Shown piece by piece: positions 49,223 to 57,239 of a DNA stretch of 64,000 nucleotides. The first letter of the stretch is position 1, and the number at the start of each line of letters is the position of its first letter. A program made the position numbers and the translations under genes. The stretch is from Coriobacteriaceae bacterium (GTDB lineage Bacteria > Actinomycetota > Coriobacteriia > Coriobacteriales > Coriobacteriaceae): contig CABJEP010000001.1 of the NCBI GenBank assembly GCA_902364645.1, positions 116,375 to 180,374 on the forward strand, written 5' to 3'. The notes beneath the pieces were generated by a model that ran no database searches, was not told where the DNA came from, and saw nothing but the letters and a program-made list of their open reading frames with translations.

Positions 49223-49645
49223 ATGGACAATTTCTCCGTGCGCAGCGAGCGCAATTTCCACAACCTGGCAGCCAAGCCAAAACGAATGCATCTTCTGGAC
49301 AAGCCGAGCGGCTATGCCTCGGCCATGGTCAAGAACAGTCTCTCCTATCAGATGCGCTTTACGGTGCAGGTGCTCGAGGAAGAGCTCTACACCGCCGGCA
49401 ACCCACACGTACTGCAGATCAAGCTGCTCGGAAATGACTCGCGCGAGCCGTCGAGTTGGAAGCTGTTTGCAGACGGCACGTGCATCGCAAGCGGCTCGGG
49501 TGACTTTGCCCGCGAGTGCTTCTGCAAGGATGGCGAGGTGTTCCTGGACCTGTGCCGCGACGCCGTACGCGCGGCCGAGCTGCGTCAGTGGAGCCAGAGG
49601 GAGTATGAGCTGCTGAGTGTAGCGCGCGGGATTGCGGAGGTGTAG
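49223..49645 (+). CDS. Hypothetical protein, 140 aa
   Basis: Starts MDNFSVRSERNFHNLAAKPK with AAAGGAG 6 bases before the ATG, so it is probably translated. The sequence is soluble, mixed alpha/beta, with a basic N-terminus and two cysteines (ECFCKDG). I do not recognise a domain. It is a single gene between two stem-loops; codon use is like that of the surrounding core genes, so it may belong to the chromosome backbone rather than the accessory segment. Confidence 0.7.
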   Translation: MDNFSVRSERNFHNLAAKPKRMHLLDKPSGYASAMVKNSLSYQMRFTVQVLEEELYTAGNPHVLQIKLLGNDSREPSSWKLFADGTCIASGSGDFARECFCKDGEVFLDLCRDAVRAAELRQWSQREYELLSVARGIAEV

Positions 49646-49679
49646 GTGGGCAGATAAGCCATCGGCAATTCCGAGATTG

Positions 49680-49710
49680 CAAGGGCCGAGAATTAGATTC
49701 CCGGCCCTTG
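49680..49710. terminator. Shared stem-loop between convergent genes
   Basis: CAAGGGCCG (49680-49688) pairs with CGGCCCTTG (49702-49710), ending one base before the stop of the DUF262 gene. Confidence 0.6.
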
Positions 49711-49711
49711 T

Positions 49712-51835
49712 CTAGCACTGCCTTACGAGATCGAGCACCGCGGGGATATCGTCAGCGCTACGGAGTGCAACATAGGTCGGCATACCCGGCCCAAATCCGC
49801 CCTGTGTGCGCTTGTCCTGGCACATGGCCTCCGGGTCAATAAGCTCGTCCACACTCTTTGCCAAGCCAACGGCAATCCAGCCACCGTTGCTAGTCCTGCC
49901 TTCCAGCACGGCATGCAACTTTCGTTTGCCCGACCTGAAGCCTACATAGTACTTGGCTATATAGGACTCCCACGAAGGGTTGCCACTCAGAACGGACTCA
50001 CGCACCTCATCGAAAAGCTTCTGGTTGAGTCCACCTTCGGCAAAGGTGGGGTGGTTCTCCTGCAGAGTCCAGACAGGAGCCTCGTCAGACTCCCCACGAG
50101 AAGGACGGTACTTGTCGACGACGTCTGCCGGGAGGTCGGGATACTTCCATATCTCGCACGCTTCTTTCGCCAGCTCGTCCGCGCGCTGCCCAATCTCTTC
50201 CTCACCCCATTTTTCATGCGAGACAATCGATTTGTTTAGGTAGAGCGGGCTGCACTTAAATCCGACGTCAGGCAGATTGAGCTTGTCCGAGAACGACCGG
50301 TTTGAGTACTCCTGGTTGTAGCCCGTCAGCGTAAGATTTCCCAAGTTGTTGCACAGCCTGTCGTGGACGTCTTCCCAGTTCTCACCAAGCGATTCCTTCC
50401 AGCCGTGCTCGTCATCGATCGTCTGGGGCATGATGTGCTCGATCTGGTAATCGTCGGCTGAGATGGACTCCTTCGGGTGGTGCCAGTTCTCCATGCGTTC
50501 CAGGTAATAGCGCTTTTTAGAGAAGCGGTTGTAGCAGTCACGCGTCTTAAACTCCTCGACAAAATGCTCGTCTGTCGGAAAGTATGCGGTCATACCGCTG
50601 CTGTGGATAAGGAGCATCGCCGTAACGTACTCCTCGATATCGTCCTGCTGCTCGAGATTGCGATACATGCCGGCAAAGAAATTATTTAGGCCCGTGGTAA
50701 GTCTGCCGCAAACCGCTCGCCTGAACAGAAACGACTCGATAGTCTCGCAGATACGTAAAAAAGCATTGCGGTTTAGTCCATTCCCCTCGTAAACCGAATA
50801 AAGCAACATTAAGAGGGGCCTTATCTGCTTCACGTCGAGGCTTACGATTCTGCCGAACACTCGGCGCAGTCCGTCGTCCTTCTCCTTACCAAGGAACAGA
50901 CTGGCGTATCTATGTGCATACCCGCGCAGCTCCTTAAGCAGGCCCTCGGTGTCACCATCGTAGTCGTCGGCGAAATAGCGCTTAAACTCGTAGTAGGCCT
51001 CGTTCTCCTTCGGCATCCTATTGGGAACTTTAAGCCACAGCCAGTACCAGATAAATGCATTGAACTCTTCTTCGCCGCCTTTTCCGAACAAGCGCTCGAG
51101 CGGATGCCAGTAACCCTCGTAGAGCTTGGCCTGCTCGTCGTTGGGAAGCGACATAAGAACGTAGTTACGAATGAGGTCGATAGGCGTGAGCGGCTTACCC
51201 TTGGAGTTCATGGACTCAAATATGAGCTGGGCATTATCGACGCCAGCAGTGAGCTTAGTGTCGATGACCTGCACGCGGTTTAGCCCCGCCCAAAGCCTTG
51301 CAGGGTCGAATGATTTCCCGTGCATCTTTTCACGGAAGAACGCGTGGTTCTCGACAATGCGATCCGATTTTTCATCCGGCACGGGTGACCTAGACACGAT
51401 GGAGAACAGCGTCTCTTTATCGTCCTGCGAGAGCACCAATTTGTAGCGCGCTAGACCGTTGTAGTCGTCATCGTTAAAGAGGTAGTTCTTCCGCAGCGCC
51501 GAAATCTTAAGATCGCCAAGGAAGCCAGCCTTGTCGGGATTACCCTCCAGATAGTCAGCCAAGGCAGCGATCATCAACGAAAACGTCGTCATGCGCTGCT
51601 GCCCGTCAATCAGAAGCACGCGCGAAATACTCGTGGCAGAGCTCTCGGACTCGGGGATATAAAGCATCGACCCCACGAAGTGCGATACGCCATCACGACC
51701 CGCTCGCATGACGTCATCCCATAGAACCTCGCACTCTTTTACGCTCCACGAATAAACTCGCTGGTACACGGGAATGACGAACTGCATCTTCGCCACGCCC
51801 ATAAGGTCGAGCAGATTTGCCTCGGTTGCTTTCAT
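49712..51835 (-). CDS. GmrSD-like DUF262/DUF1524 restriction protein
   Basis: A 707-aa fused protein. The N-terminal DUF262 domain has IPVYQR (21-26), LWDDV, HFVGSML and IDGQQRMTT (from 76), the nucleotide-binding motifs of GmrS/ParB-like enzymes. The DUF1524 HNH-type nuclease domain follows (IEHIMPQ with NNLGNLTLTGYNQEYSNRSF). The last ~120 residues form a further small domain. Fused GmrSD proteins are type IV restriction enzymes that cut modified phage DNA using NTP. No methylase is adjacent, consistent with type IV. An inverted repeat at 52028 may control it. Confidence 0.88.
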   Translation of the reverse strand: MKATEANLLDLMGVAKMQFVIPVYQRVYSWSVKECEVLWDDVMRAGRDGVSHFVGSMLYIPESESSATSISRVLLIDGQQRMTTFSLMIAALADYLEGNPDKAGFLGDLKISALRKNYLFNDDDYNGLARYKLVLSQDDKETLFSIVSRSPVPDEKSDRIVENHAFFREKMHGKSFDPARLWAGLNRVQVIDTKLTAGVDNAQLIFESMNSKGKPLTPIDLIRNYVLMSLPNDEQAKLYEGYWHPLERLFGKGGEEEFNAFIWYWLWLKVPNRMPKENEAYYEFKRYFADDYDGDTEGLLKELRGYAHRYASLFLGKEKDDGLRRVFGRIVSLDVKQIRPLLMLLYSVYEGNGLNRNAFLRICETIESFLFRRAVCGRLTTGLNNFFAGMYRNLEQQDDIEEYVTAMLLIHSSGMTAYFPTDEHFVEEFKTRDCYNRFSKKRYYLERMENWHHPKESISADDYQIEHIMPQTIDDEHGWKESLGENWEDVHDRLCNNLGNLTLTGYNQEYSNRSFSDKLNLPDVGFKCSPLYLNKSIVSHEKWGEEEIGQRADELAKEACEIWKYPDLPADVVDKYRPSRGESDEAPVWTLQENHPTFAEGGLNQKLFDEVRESVLSGNPSWESYIAKYYVGFRSGKRKLHAVLEGRTSNGGWIAVGLAKSVDELIDPEAMCQDKRTQGGFGPGMPTYVALRSADDIPAVLDLVRQC

Positions 51836-52027
51836 TTGCGCAATCCCCCTTGTCTTGTTTACGCCGTTTGCAGTCAGTCCTCCACTGAGCGGAGGGCGCT
51901 AAAGACGAGAGCATCGAAGCGCTGAAGCAACCGGGATGCTCATATCACTAGATTTTACAACGTAGGCAAACGCTGACGCCGTCATGGTGACGCGCAATCG
52001 TTGCGCGCCACTCCCCAAAATCATCCG

Positions 52028-52065
52028 ATGTCAAGAGACCGACACTTGTGTATGTCTTTTGACAT
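52028..52065. promoter_or_regulatory. Inverted repeat upstream of the GmrSD-like gene
   Basis: ATGTCAAGAGAC (52028-52039) and GTCTTTTGACAT (52054-52065) are complementary at 11 of 12 positions. It is the only clear structure in the 451-bp gap 51836-52286 and could be an operator. The gap otherwise contains a short open tail (52089-52157) that I could not assign. Confidence 0.45.
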
Positions 52066-52286
52066 TGCCACAGTCTTACGGGCTTCTTGCCTCATATGCC
52101 AAGAGCGAACTCCTGGATCGCCGCCTCTCCCGCCTAAAGGAGCTTGACAAGAACTGATCGAAGGGCAAATAAGACATCGAGTAAGTCGCCGTTGCGCTCA
52201 TCGCGCCTCACAAAAAGACGGGCAAGCACGGCGTCATCTTGATCGATGGCGATACTGACAGGGAATTGTAGCCAGATCGCCCAGAC

Positions 52287-54812
52287 CTATTCGCCGCCCG
52301 ATGCTAACAAGCTGCTGAGCGACTCGCGCTCAGCAGCGGCGCCAACGCGCTTCTGCATCTTCTCGATCTGTTCAAGTGTTGAGGACAAATACTTGAAACC
52401 CTTCTTCAGTTGCTTAAGCAACCTGTCATCCCTGCGGTCCCTTTTTCCATTCTCCTTCTCGACATCTTCCTCAACACCAGCGATGCTGCGCTGCACGGCC
52501 TCGGCCGCTTTCCGCACCAAAATGGCCCCTTCATGCGGGCAGCGGTCGGTTGCCACATCAAGAAAAGCAAGGAGCCTCGAACATTCGACGAGCACGAACT
52601 GCGCGTAGTCCTCCCCCATCGATGCCGCCAAGGCAACGCCGCCGGAACCCAATAGACCAAGCGCGGCGCCGCCGCCCGTAATCAAAGCAGTGCCACCGGC
52701 CATGCCCATGCCGCCGGCGGCCAAGGCCCCACCGCCAGCTGCAGCAAGGCTCGCATTGACAAGCGCGGCCCCGTGAAGGCCGACAAACGAGCCTCCAAAG
52801 ATACCGACAGCAATATCCGGAGCCAATGCCGCGGCCACTCCTCCTGTGCCCAGGGCCGCCGCCACGGCGATGGCGCCACCCACCAAGACCTTTGGCAATG
52901 TACCTGAAAGCTCGCGGAAGCGTGTCCCGCAACGTTTCTCGAGAGAACGTATGGCGTCCAAATCAACCGCGTCTTGTCTCCTGGGAAATTCGTGTTTAAC
53001 CCAAGATCCACTCTCCTTCAAACCTTTGTATTCCTTCTTCTCTTCATCTCTCATCTGGGAATAAGGGCAAAACTCAACCAACTCCTGTGCAACAAGCAAG
53101 GCACGCACTTTACCGCCTCGCCGCCGCGAAACTGTCTCAAGGGCTCCGTACGCATCTTCCTCGCTCAAAAAGTAGCCGTCTGCATCAATGCCTAAGCCAT
53201 CCGCAACCGAATCCTGCCACGCGCGGGCCCAACTCCTCTTTTGCCCTTTGCGCACTTCGTTCTTCTCGTTCCCGCAGTCGTAGTTGATGGCTGCAAGCTT
53301 CAGCGACAAGGCAATCCTCGTCGTTTCTCTATCTAGGCTATAAAAGTGAAATCCATCGAAGATATCCTGGCGGCGCCTGGCGCGCTCAGCCCAAGCCTCG
53401 GACATTTCCTCCGCCATATAGTCCCAGTCGGCATGGAGTGCAAACGCAAGGCGTCCAACTCCGACGTAGTTTATACGCAAGAAGAACTTCTGGGCGAAAC
53501 CGACTTTATTCCCCTCGCATTCGATACCCGCCCTGACCGCCGCCGTCGCCAGATTCGCCAGAACAAACGAAGTGCTCGAAACCGTGACCATGCGAGTGAG
53601 GGCCCTACTGTTATAGGGCATAAAATGCGAAGCCTTGAGTTTGTTCAAGCCGGAGACCTTGCTCACTTCACAACGCTCCAGCTCGGCCTTGAGCCTTGAA
53701 AGCATGTAGAGACAACGAACGATAACCTCGTTGGCCACGACTGCTGGCACCTGACTTAAAGCCTGATCGAGAAGACCGACTTCCGTCCGAAGGTCGAAGC
53801 GAATGGGCTTACCGTCCTCGGTTTTGAACGCCGTTCCGTTAAACAGCTTTGAGATCCATTGCTGAATGCGAATATCCTCGCCCTTATAGGCAATCTGCAT
53901 GTCTTGAAAAACAGGCAGGGAGGAGAGCTCCTTTAGCAGGGACAGCACGACGCCGGGAATACCCGTCCCCTTACCGGGGTTTGAACTAGACCCCGCCATG
54001 TCGCTCACGAGATGCATCGCCCAGAACAGAGTGCCAAACGCGATCTTCTCTGGAACGTTCCTGCCTATAAGAGGGCAGTCGGGATCGAAGGCGGCGGCAG
54101 GCAGGTCAAAGGCGACAAACCGGCCGGCCGTATCAGTGCCATAGCCTTTGCACGTGAATTGCGAGAGGATCGAACACGCAAGGCCAATCAAGCTCGGGTG
54201 GTGCGAGAAGTCCCGCAGATGATGTTGGAGCCCGCCGCCAAACTCGGCAGTCAGCTTGTCCGCGGCAAGAGGAAACTCTTTCTCTAGAAAGCGAATAGCG
54301 TCTTCTAGAGTTGCATCCGCCTTCGCCATACCCGCAGACTTGGCAATCGTAAGAACGAATTTGCCAACCTTCTCGTCGCCCCACTCTTTGGCACCCTCTA
54401 GGTTGAAGTCTTTCTGCCAAAGGATATTCAACGCGCCCGTGAGGAGCCCGCTAACGGCTGCAAGTTCATAGTCGAGCTTCGTAGCCTTTTCAGCCCGAGG
54501 GTCAAAATCAAAGAGGACCTCCTCCCCATCGGGAGCGTCCTTAAAACCAACCAGCACGGCGCTACCGTTCAGCGGCGCAGATGTAACTTTGGGCAGCTGA
54601 GACATGGTGTAGACTATCTCGCCACCACTAAAAACAAGTTCGTCTGCCATACCGATTTCCTCCTGCAAACGCGTAAAATCAGATTGCTCTACGCCGCCAA
54701 ATCCCTCTTCGTAGAAGTATTCGAAAATCTCGGTGATGCAGTTGCTCAGAACCTCGTCGGGATAGTTCGCCACTGGCAGCCTGTACACCTCATTGTGCAC
54801 GATAGCGCACAC
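52287..54812 (-). CDS. Large unknown protein with glycine-rich membrane segment
   Basis: An 841-aa frame. I do not recognise a named domain. Residues 1-640 are soluble and include a histidine-rich stretch (QHHLRDFSHHPS, 196-207), then SILSQFTCKGYGTDTAG and a segment FWAMHLVSDMAGSSSNPGKG. Residues 638-735 are a Gly/Ala-rich hydrophobic region suggestive of glycine-zipper membrane insertion, and the last 60 residues are a charged coiled coil. The frame begins at a GTG without a visible binding site, and an N-terminal piece in another frame lies just upstream, so the 5' end may be frameshifted. Neighbours suggest a defence role; an abortive-infection membrane effector is one guess. Confidence 0.7.
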   Translation of the reverse strand: MCAIVHNEVYRLPVANYPDEVLSNCITEIFEYFYEEGFGGVEQSDFTRLQEEIGMADELVFSGGEIVYTMSQLPKVTSAPLNGSAVLVGFKDAPDGEEVLFDFDPRAEKATKLDYELAAVSGLLTGALNILWQKDFNLEGAKEWGDEKVGKFVLTIAKSAGMAKADATLEDAIRFLEKEFPLAADKLTAEFGGGLQHHLRDFSHHPSLIGLACSILSQFTCKGYGTDTAGRFVAFDLPAAAFDPDCPLIGRNVPEKIAFGTLFWAMHLVSDMAGSSSNPGKGTGIPGVVLSLLKELSSLPVFQDMQIAYKGEDIRIQQWISKLFNGTAFKTEDGKPIRFDLRTEVGLLDQALSQVPAVVANEVIVRCLYMLSRLKAELERCEVSKVSGLNKLKASHFMPYNSRALTRMVTVSSTSFVLANLATAAVRAGIECEGNKVGFAQKFFLRINYVGVGRLAFALHADWDYMAEEMSEAWAERARRRQDIFDGFHFYSLDRETTRIALSLKLAAINYDCGNEKNEVRKGQKRSWARAWQDSVADGLGIDADGYFLSEEDAYGALETVSRRRGGKVRALLVAQELVEFCPYSQMRDEEKKEYKGLKESGSWVKHEFPRRQDAVDLDAIRSLEKRCGTRFRELSGTLPKVLVGGAIAVAAALGTGGVAAALAPDIAVGIFGGSFVGLHGAALVNASLAAAGGGALAAGGMGMAGGTALITGGGAALGLLGSGGVALAASMGEDYAQFVLVECSRLLAFLDVATDRCPHEGAILVRKAAEAVQRSIAGVEEDVEKENGKRDRRDDRLLKQLKKGFKYLSSTLEQIEKMQKRVGAAAERESLSSLLASGGE

Positions 54813-54825
54813 AGCGTCACGGGTC

Positions 54826-54961
54826 TCTGCCTATCCGTCCTGCGAATCATGTTAGCAAGCCGCTCTTCGATAATGGAAGCCATCTCGATGTCCACGCTCA
54901 TGACCTGCTTGGTCCCAGCGAGTGTCAGCGCGCCCTTGAGTGGGATCCCAAATGCAGTCAT
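54826..54961 (-). pseudogene. Out-of-frame N-terminal part of the large unknown protein
   Basis: From ATG 54961 the frame reads MTAFGIPLKGALTLAGTKQV then SVDIEMASIIEERLANMIRR and runs directly into the region of GTG 54812, but in the next frame. A -1 shift near 54826-54835 would join it to RDAVCAIVHNEVYRL without a gap. This looks like a single-base frameshift in a gene that originally started at 54961. Sequencing error and programmed shifting cannot be excluded. Confidence 0.55.
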
Positions 54962-55022
54962 CTGCTGCTGATCCTAGAATCCTTCGCGCAACCATTCCAT
55001 CCGCTTGTCGCCAAATGAGCCC

Positions 55023-55757
55023 CTACCTCCCCTCCGCCTTCAGCTTCAGCAGCAGGTCTCCCAACTCGGGGCACTTGTTGGAAAGGCGTGTCTGGGCTCG
55101 CTCGCCCATCCCCCACCGCTGGCGGACTTCCTGGGCGTGCGGGCTCACGCGGTAGTCCCCGTCCATCACCTGCTTGAGCAACTTGGCGGTTACGCGCGCA
55201 TCGGCCAGGGCGCTGTGGGCGCGGCCCGTCGACTCGTCGAACTCGATGCCAAACCACGTTGCCGCGTCACTCAACGAGACGCACCCGTGGCTGCCCACGT
55301 CCATGATCGAGGTGTAAAACACCTGCAGGTCGGCCCAGTCCGTAGGAAATGCGGAAAGATCGATGTGCTTTGCCTGGCACTCGGTCAAAAGCTGTCGACG
55401 GTCCGCCCCGCTCCAGCAAACCACCTGGGCGGAGTAGCGACCGATCCAATCGCTGAGCTTTTTGATCACCACGTAGAGCGGATCGGCCATCGCGGTGTCC
55501 ACGGCCGATATCCCTGTGAGCTCGCGGACGGGAAACGCAACGCCTTCGGTAAATTCCGTCTGCACAAACTGCGAGAACTCGCCCATAACGTTGCCGTGGT
55601 AATCGAGCTTGACGGCGCCGACCTCGATAATCTCATTGCGCAACCCACGGCGCTGGCGCTGCTTTGGCACCGGCGCAAACTCAAAGTCCAGCACGATCTG
55701 GCGCGCAAAGTTCGTCGTATCGATAGCCGAGATACACGGCGTCTTTTCAGCTGACAC
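55023..55757 (-). CDS. DEDDh-family 3'-5' exonuclease
   Basis: Predicted 244 aa of the DnaQ-like exonuclease fold. Exo I is VLDFEFAPV (with D and E), exo II lies around ELTGISAVDTAMADPL and the WSGADRRQL segment, and exo III is GRAHSALADARVTAKLL (H and D). It degrades DNA or RNA from the 3' end. I chose the GTG at 55757, with AAAGG 8 bases upstream; the longer frame runs through a remnant of another gene. Similar stand-alone exonucleases occur in Coriobacteriia genomes; whether it belongs to the defence set is unclear. Confidence 0.82.
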   Translation of the reverse strand: MSAEKTPCISAIDTTNFARQIVLDFEFAPVPKQRQRRGLRNEIIEVGAVKLDYHGNVMGEFSQFVQTEFTEGVAFPVRELTGISAVDTAMADPLYVVIKKLSDWIGRYSAQVVCWSGADRRQLLTECQAKHIDLSAFPTDWADLQVFYTSIMDVGSHGCVSLSDAATWFGIEFDESTGRAHSALADARVTAKLLKQVMDGDYRVSPHAQEVRQRWGMGERAQTRLSNKCPELGDLLLKLKAEGR

Positions 55758-55801
55758 GGTTATGGCCTTTCTCCGTTGCCTGCCGCTTGCTACATAGGCG
55801 G

Positions 55802-55903
55802 CTACATTGCCGTAAGGATAGGCGCTCGTGCGGACATGAAATCGCCCAGCGCGGCCACCCGGCACCCTTGCGTAAAGCCGCGCTTTGAGATGGCCACGTC
55901 GCT
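55802..55903 (-). pseudogene. C-terminal remnant of a DUF234-type ATPase
   Basis: 33 codons (VAISKRGFTQGCRVAALGDF...) closely resemble the C-terminal end of the intact ATPase at 57240-58631 (IFSKRGFTQGCQEAA). DNA identity is also evident around CTTGCGTAAAGCC. It is a stranded 3' fragment of a second ATPase copy, with the remainder absent. Confidence 0.75.
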
Positions 55904-56015
55904 GTTATTAGCGAACATATATTCGTATTTATGGCTGCAGTTTGATAGACTGGTTATTGTTGACGGCAGTTCCATGTGCCGGGCAGCGCCCTCCATGCGA
56001 CGGGAGGTGATGCCC

Positions 56016-56141
56016 ATGACCGATCTGACTGATTTCGTGAAGCTCCTGACCGCTTTGGTCTCGCTCCTCACGGCGCTTATCGGGCTTACCGAGGCACTCA
56101 AGCAGCGTACGAAGCAGAAAAAGAGGGGTCGACGCCACTAA
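56016..56141 (+). CDS. Small membrane peptide, possible type I toxin
   Basis: 41 aa: MTDLTDFVKLLTALVSLLTA, then LIGLTEALKQRTKQKKRGRRH is the rest. One hydrophobic helix (8-26) with an internal KLLTALVSLLTAL repeat is followed by a strongly basic tail, the shape of type I toxin and holin-like peptides. GGGAGG lies 8 bases before the ATG. A stem-loop overlaps the stop codon. No antisense RNA promoter could be fixed, so toxin status is inference from size, shape and place in an accessory region. Confidence 0.6.
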   Translation: MTDLTDFVKLLTALVSLLTALIGLTEALKQRTKQKKRGRRH

Positions 56142-56153
56142 GGCATTGACCCC
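56125..56153 (+). terminator. Stem-loop over the end of the small peptide gene
   Basis: GGGGTCGACGCC pairs with GGCATTGACCCC, with one mismatch and one wobble; the stop codon is in the loop. Weak T content follows. Confidence 0.5.
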
Positions 56154-56278
56154 TTAATCGAAGTAACGGCGCTGCCCAGCTATCACCCTTGGGCTGCCGT
56201 CGACCTTATTCTACCCACGGCTGCCAGGTTTACCAAATGGATTTTCGGTAAAGGAAGCACGGCACGCCCGCAAAATCG

Positions 56279-56938
56279 CTACGCCCCAAGTGCCGCCATG
56301 GGGATCACCGCCACGCCGTCGTCGCGTGTGTAGGCAATGCTCCCCTTTCCAACCACGACCGCCAAAAACGCCGGCGCGGCATTCTGGGCGGCAGGATTGG
56401 AGAGTACTTTCCTCTCCAGCGCCTTGAGATTTCTCGCTCCATCGTCTGCTTTCACATCACTCAGCTTGAACTCGATGGCTCCCCAGCGCCCGTCGTGCTC
56501 AACGATCAGGTCGACCTCAAGGCCCTTCTCATCTCGGAAATAATGGACACTGTTGTCGACACCGCCGTAGGTGGAAAGGAACACGCGCACGTCGCGCAGA
56601 ACGAGGTTCTCAAAGAGCATCCCCAGCGTTTGCATATCGCCAAGCAGCCGCTCAGGGGTAGCCCCCAGCAACGCCGCCGCAAGTGACGGGTCGCAAAAGT
56701 AGCGCTTGGGGCGCACGCGAACGCGGGCCTTCGAGCGCATGGGCGGCTCCCATCCGCACAGGTCCTCGGTCAGCTTGAGCCTGTTGAAGAGGTCCAGGTA
56801 CGCAGCGATGGTCCTCTCGTCGGGGCCCGCCTCGCCGTACGAGGCATCCTTCATGAGCGTCTTGTACGTGACCGCCTGGCTCTCGTTCATGGCAAGAGCT
56901 CGCAAAAGGCCGTGTGCAAGCTCGGGCGATCATGCGAT
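56279..56938 (-). pseudogene. 5'-truncated AAA ATPase of the DUF4143 type
   Basis: The frame encodes only the C-terminal half of an ATPase of the COG1373 group: SPELAHGLLRALAMNESQAV, a winged-helix-like section (YLDLFNRLKLTEDLCGWEPP), then the DUF4143 nuclease-like end with EVDLIVEHDGRWGAIEFKL, where the E-x-K motif is visible. Homology continues upstream of the first possible start to 56938 and then stops at an in-frame TGA, exactly where the 23-bp repeats begin. The Walker motifs, about 200 residues, are missing. It is probably inactive. Confidence 0.8.
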
Positions 56939-56941
56939 ATG

Positions 56942-57044
56942 CGAAATTACGCCATTCTCAATGCTGTTTTTACGCTACTTTCAATGCAGTTTTTACGCCA
57001 TGACCGATGTAGTTTTTACGCCATATTCATTGAAGGTTTTACGC
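56942..57044. repeat. Five-copy 23-bp tandem repeat (AGTTTTTACGCC)
   Basis: The element TCAATG.AGTTTTTACGCC recurs with its final C at 56952, 56975, 56998, 57021 and 57044, exactly 23 bp apart; the first copy is degenerate. It abuts the truncated ATPase and fills most of the 301-bp gap to the next ATPase. It resembles the 33-bp array at 48895 in having a short T-rich core with strict phasing. Confidence 0.88.
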
Positions 57045-57094
57045 TTGGCATCCTTAGCGCAACGCTCGCTCAACCCCTGACCACCGGATTGCCT

Positions 57095-57150
57095 GAATTC
57101 CGGGATGCTGTCTTCGCTCCAAACAAAAGGCCCCAGCTCGCGATGAGCTG
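57095..57150. repeat. Copy of the xdh terminator region
   Basis: 56 bp nearly identical to 61000-61055, including CGCTCCAAACAAAAGGCCCC and the tail of a palindromic array unit. Here the terminator stem is incomplete. It marks duplication or recombination between the two places. Confidence 0.8.
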
Positions 57151-57239
57151 CCTCCCATTTCTTGAACATATGGGCTTCCGCTTGAAGGGCGATCCGGAAA
57201 GCGCGACCCATTTCGAGCATCACATCAGAGCACGCTTGG

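Noticed and set aside
52089..52157. Short plus-strand open tail (SELLDRRLSRLKELDKN)
   Set aside because: It might be the end of a lost gene, but it is too short to assign and has no start or context.
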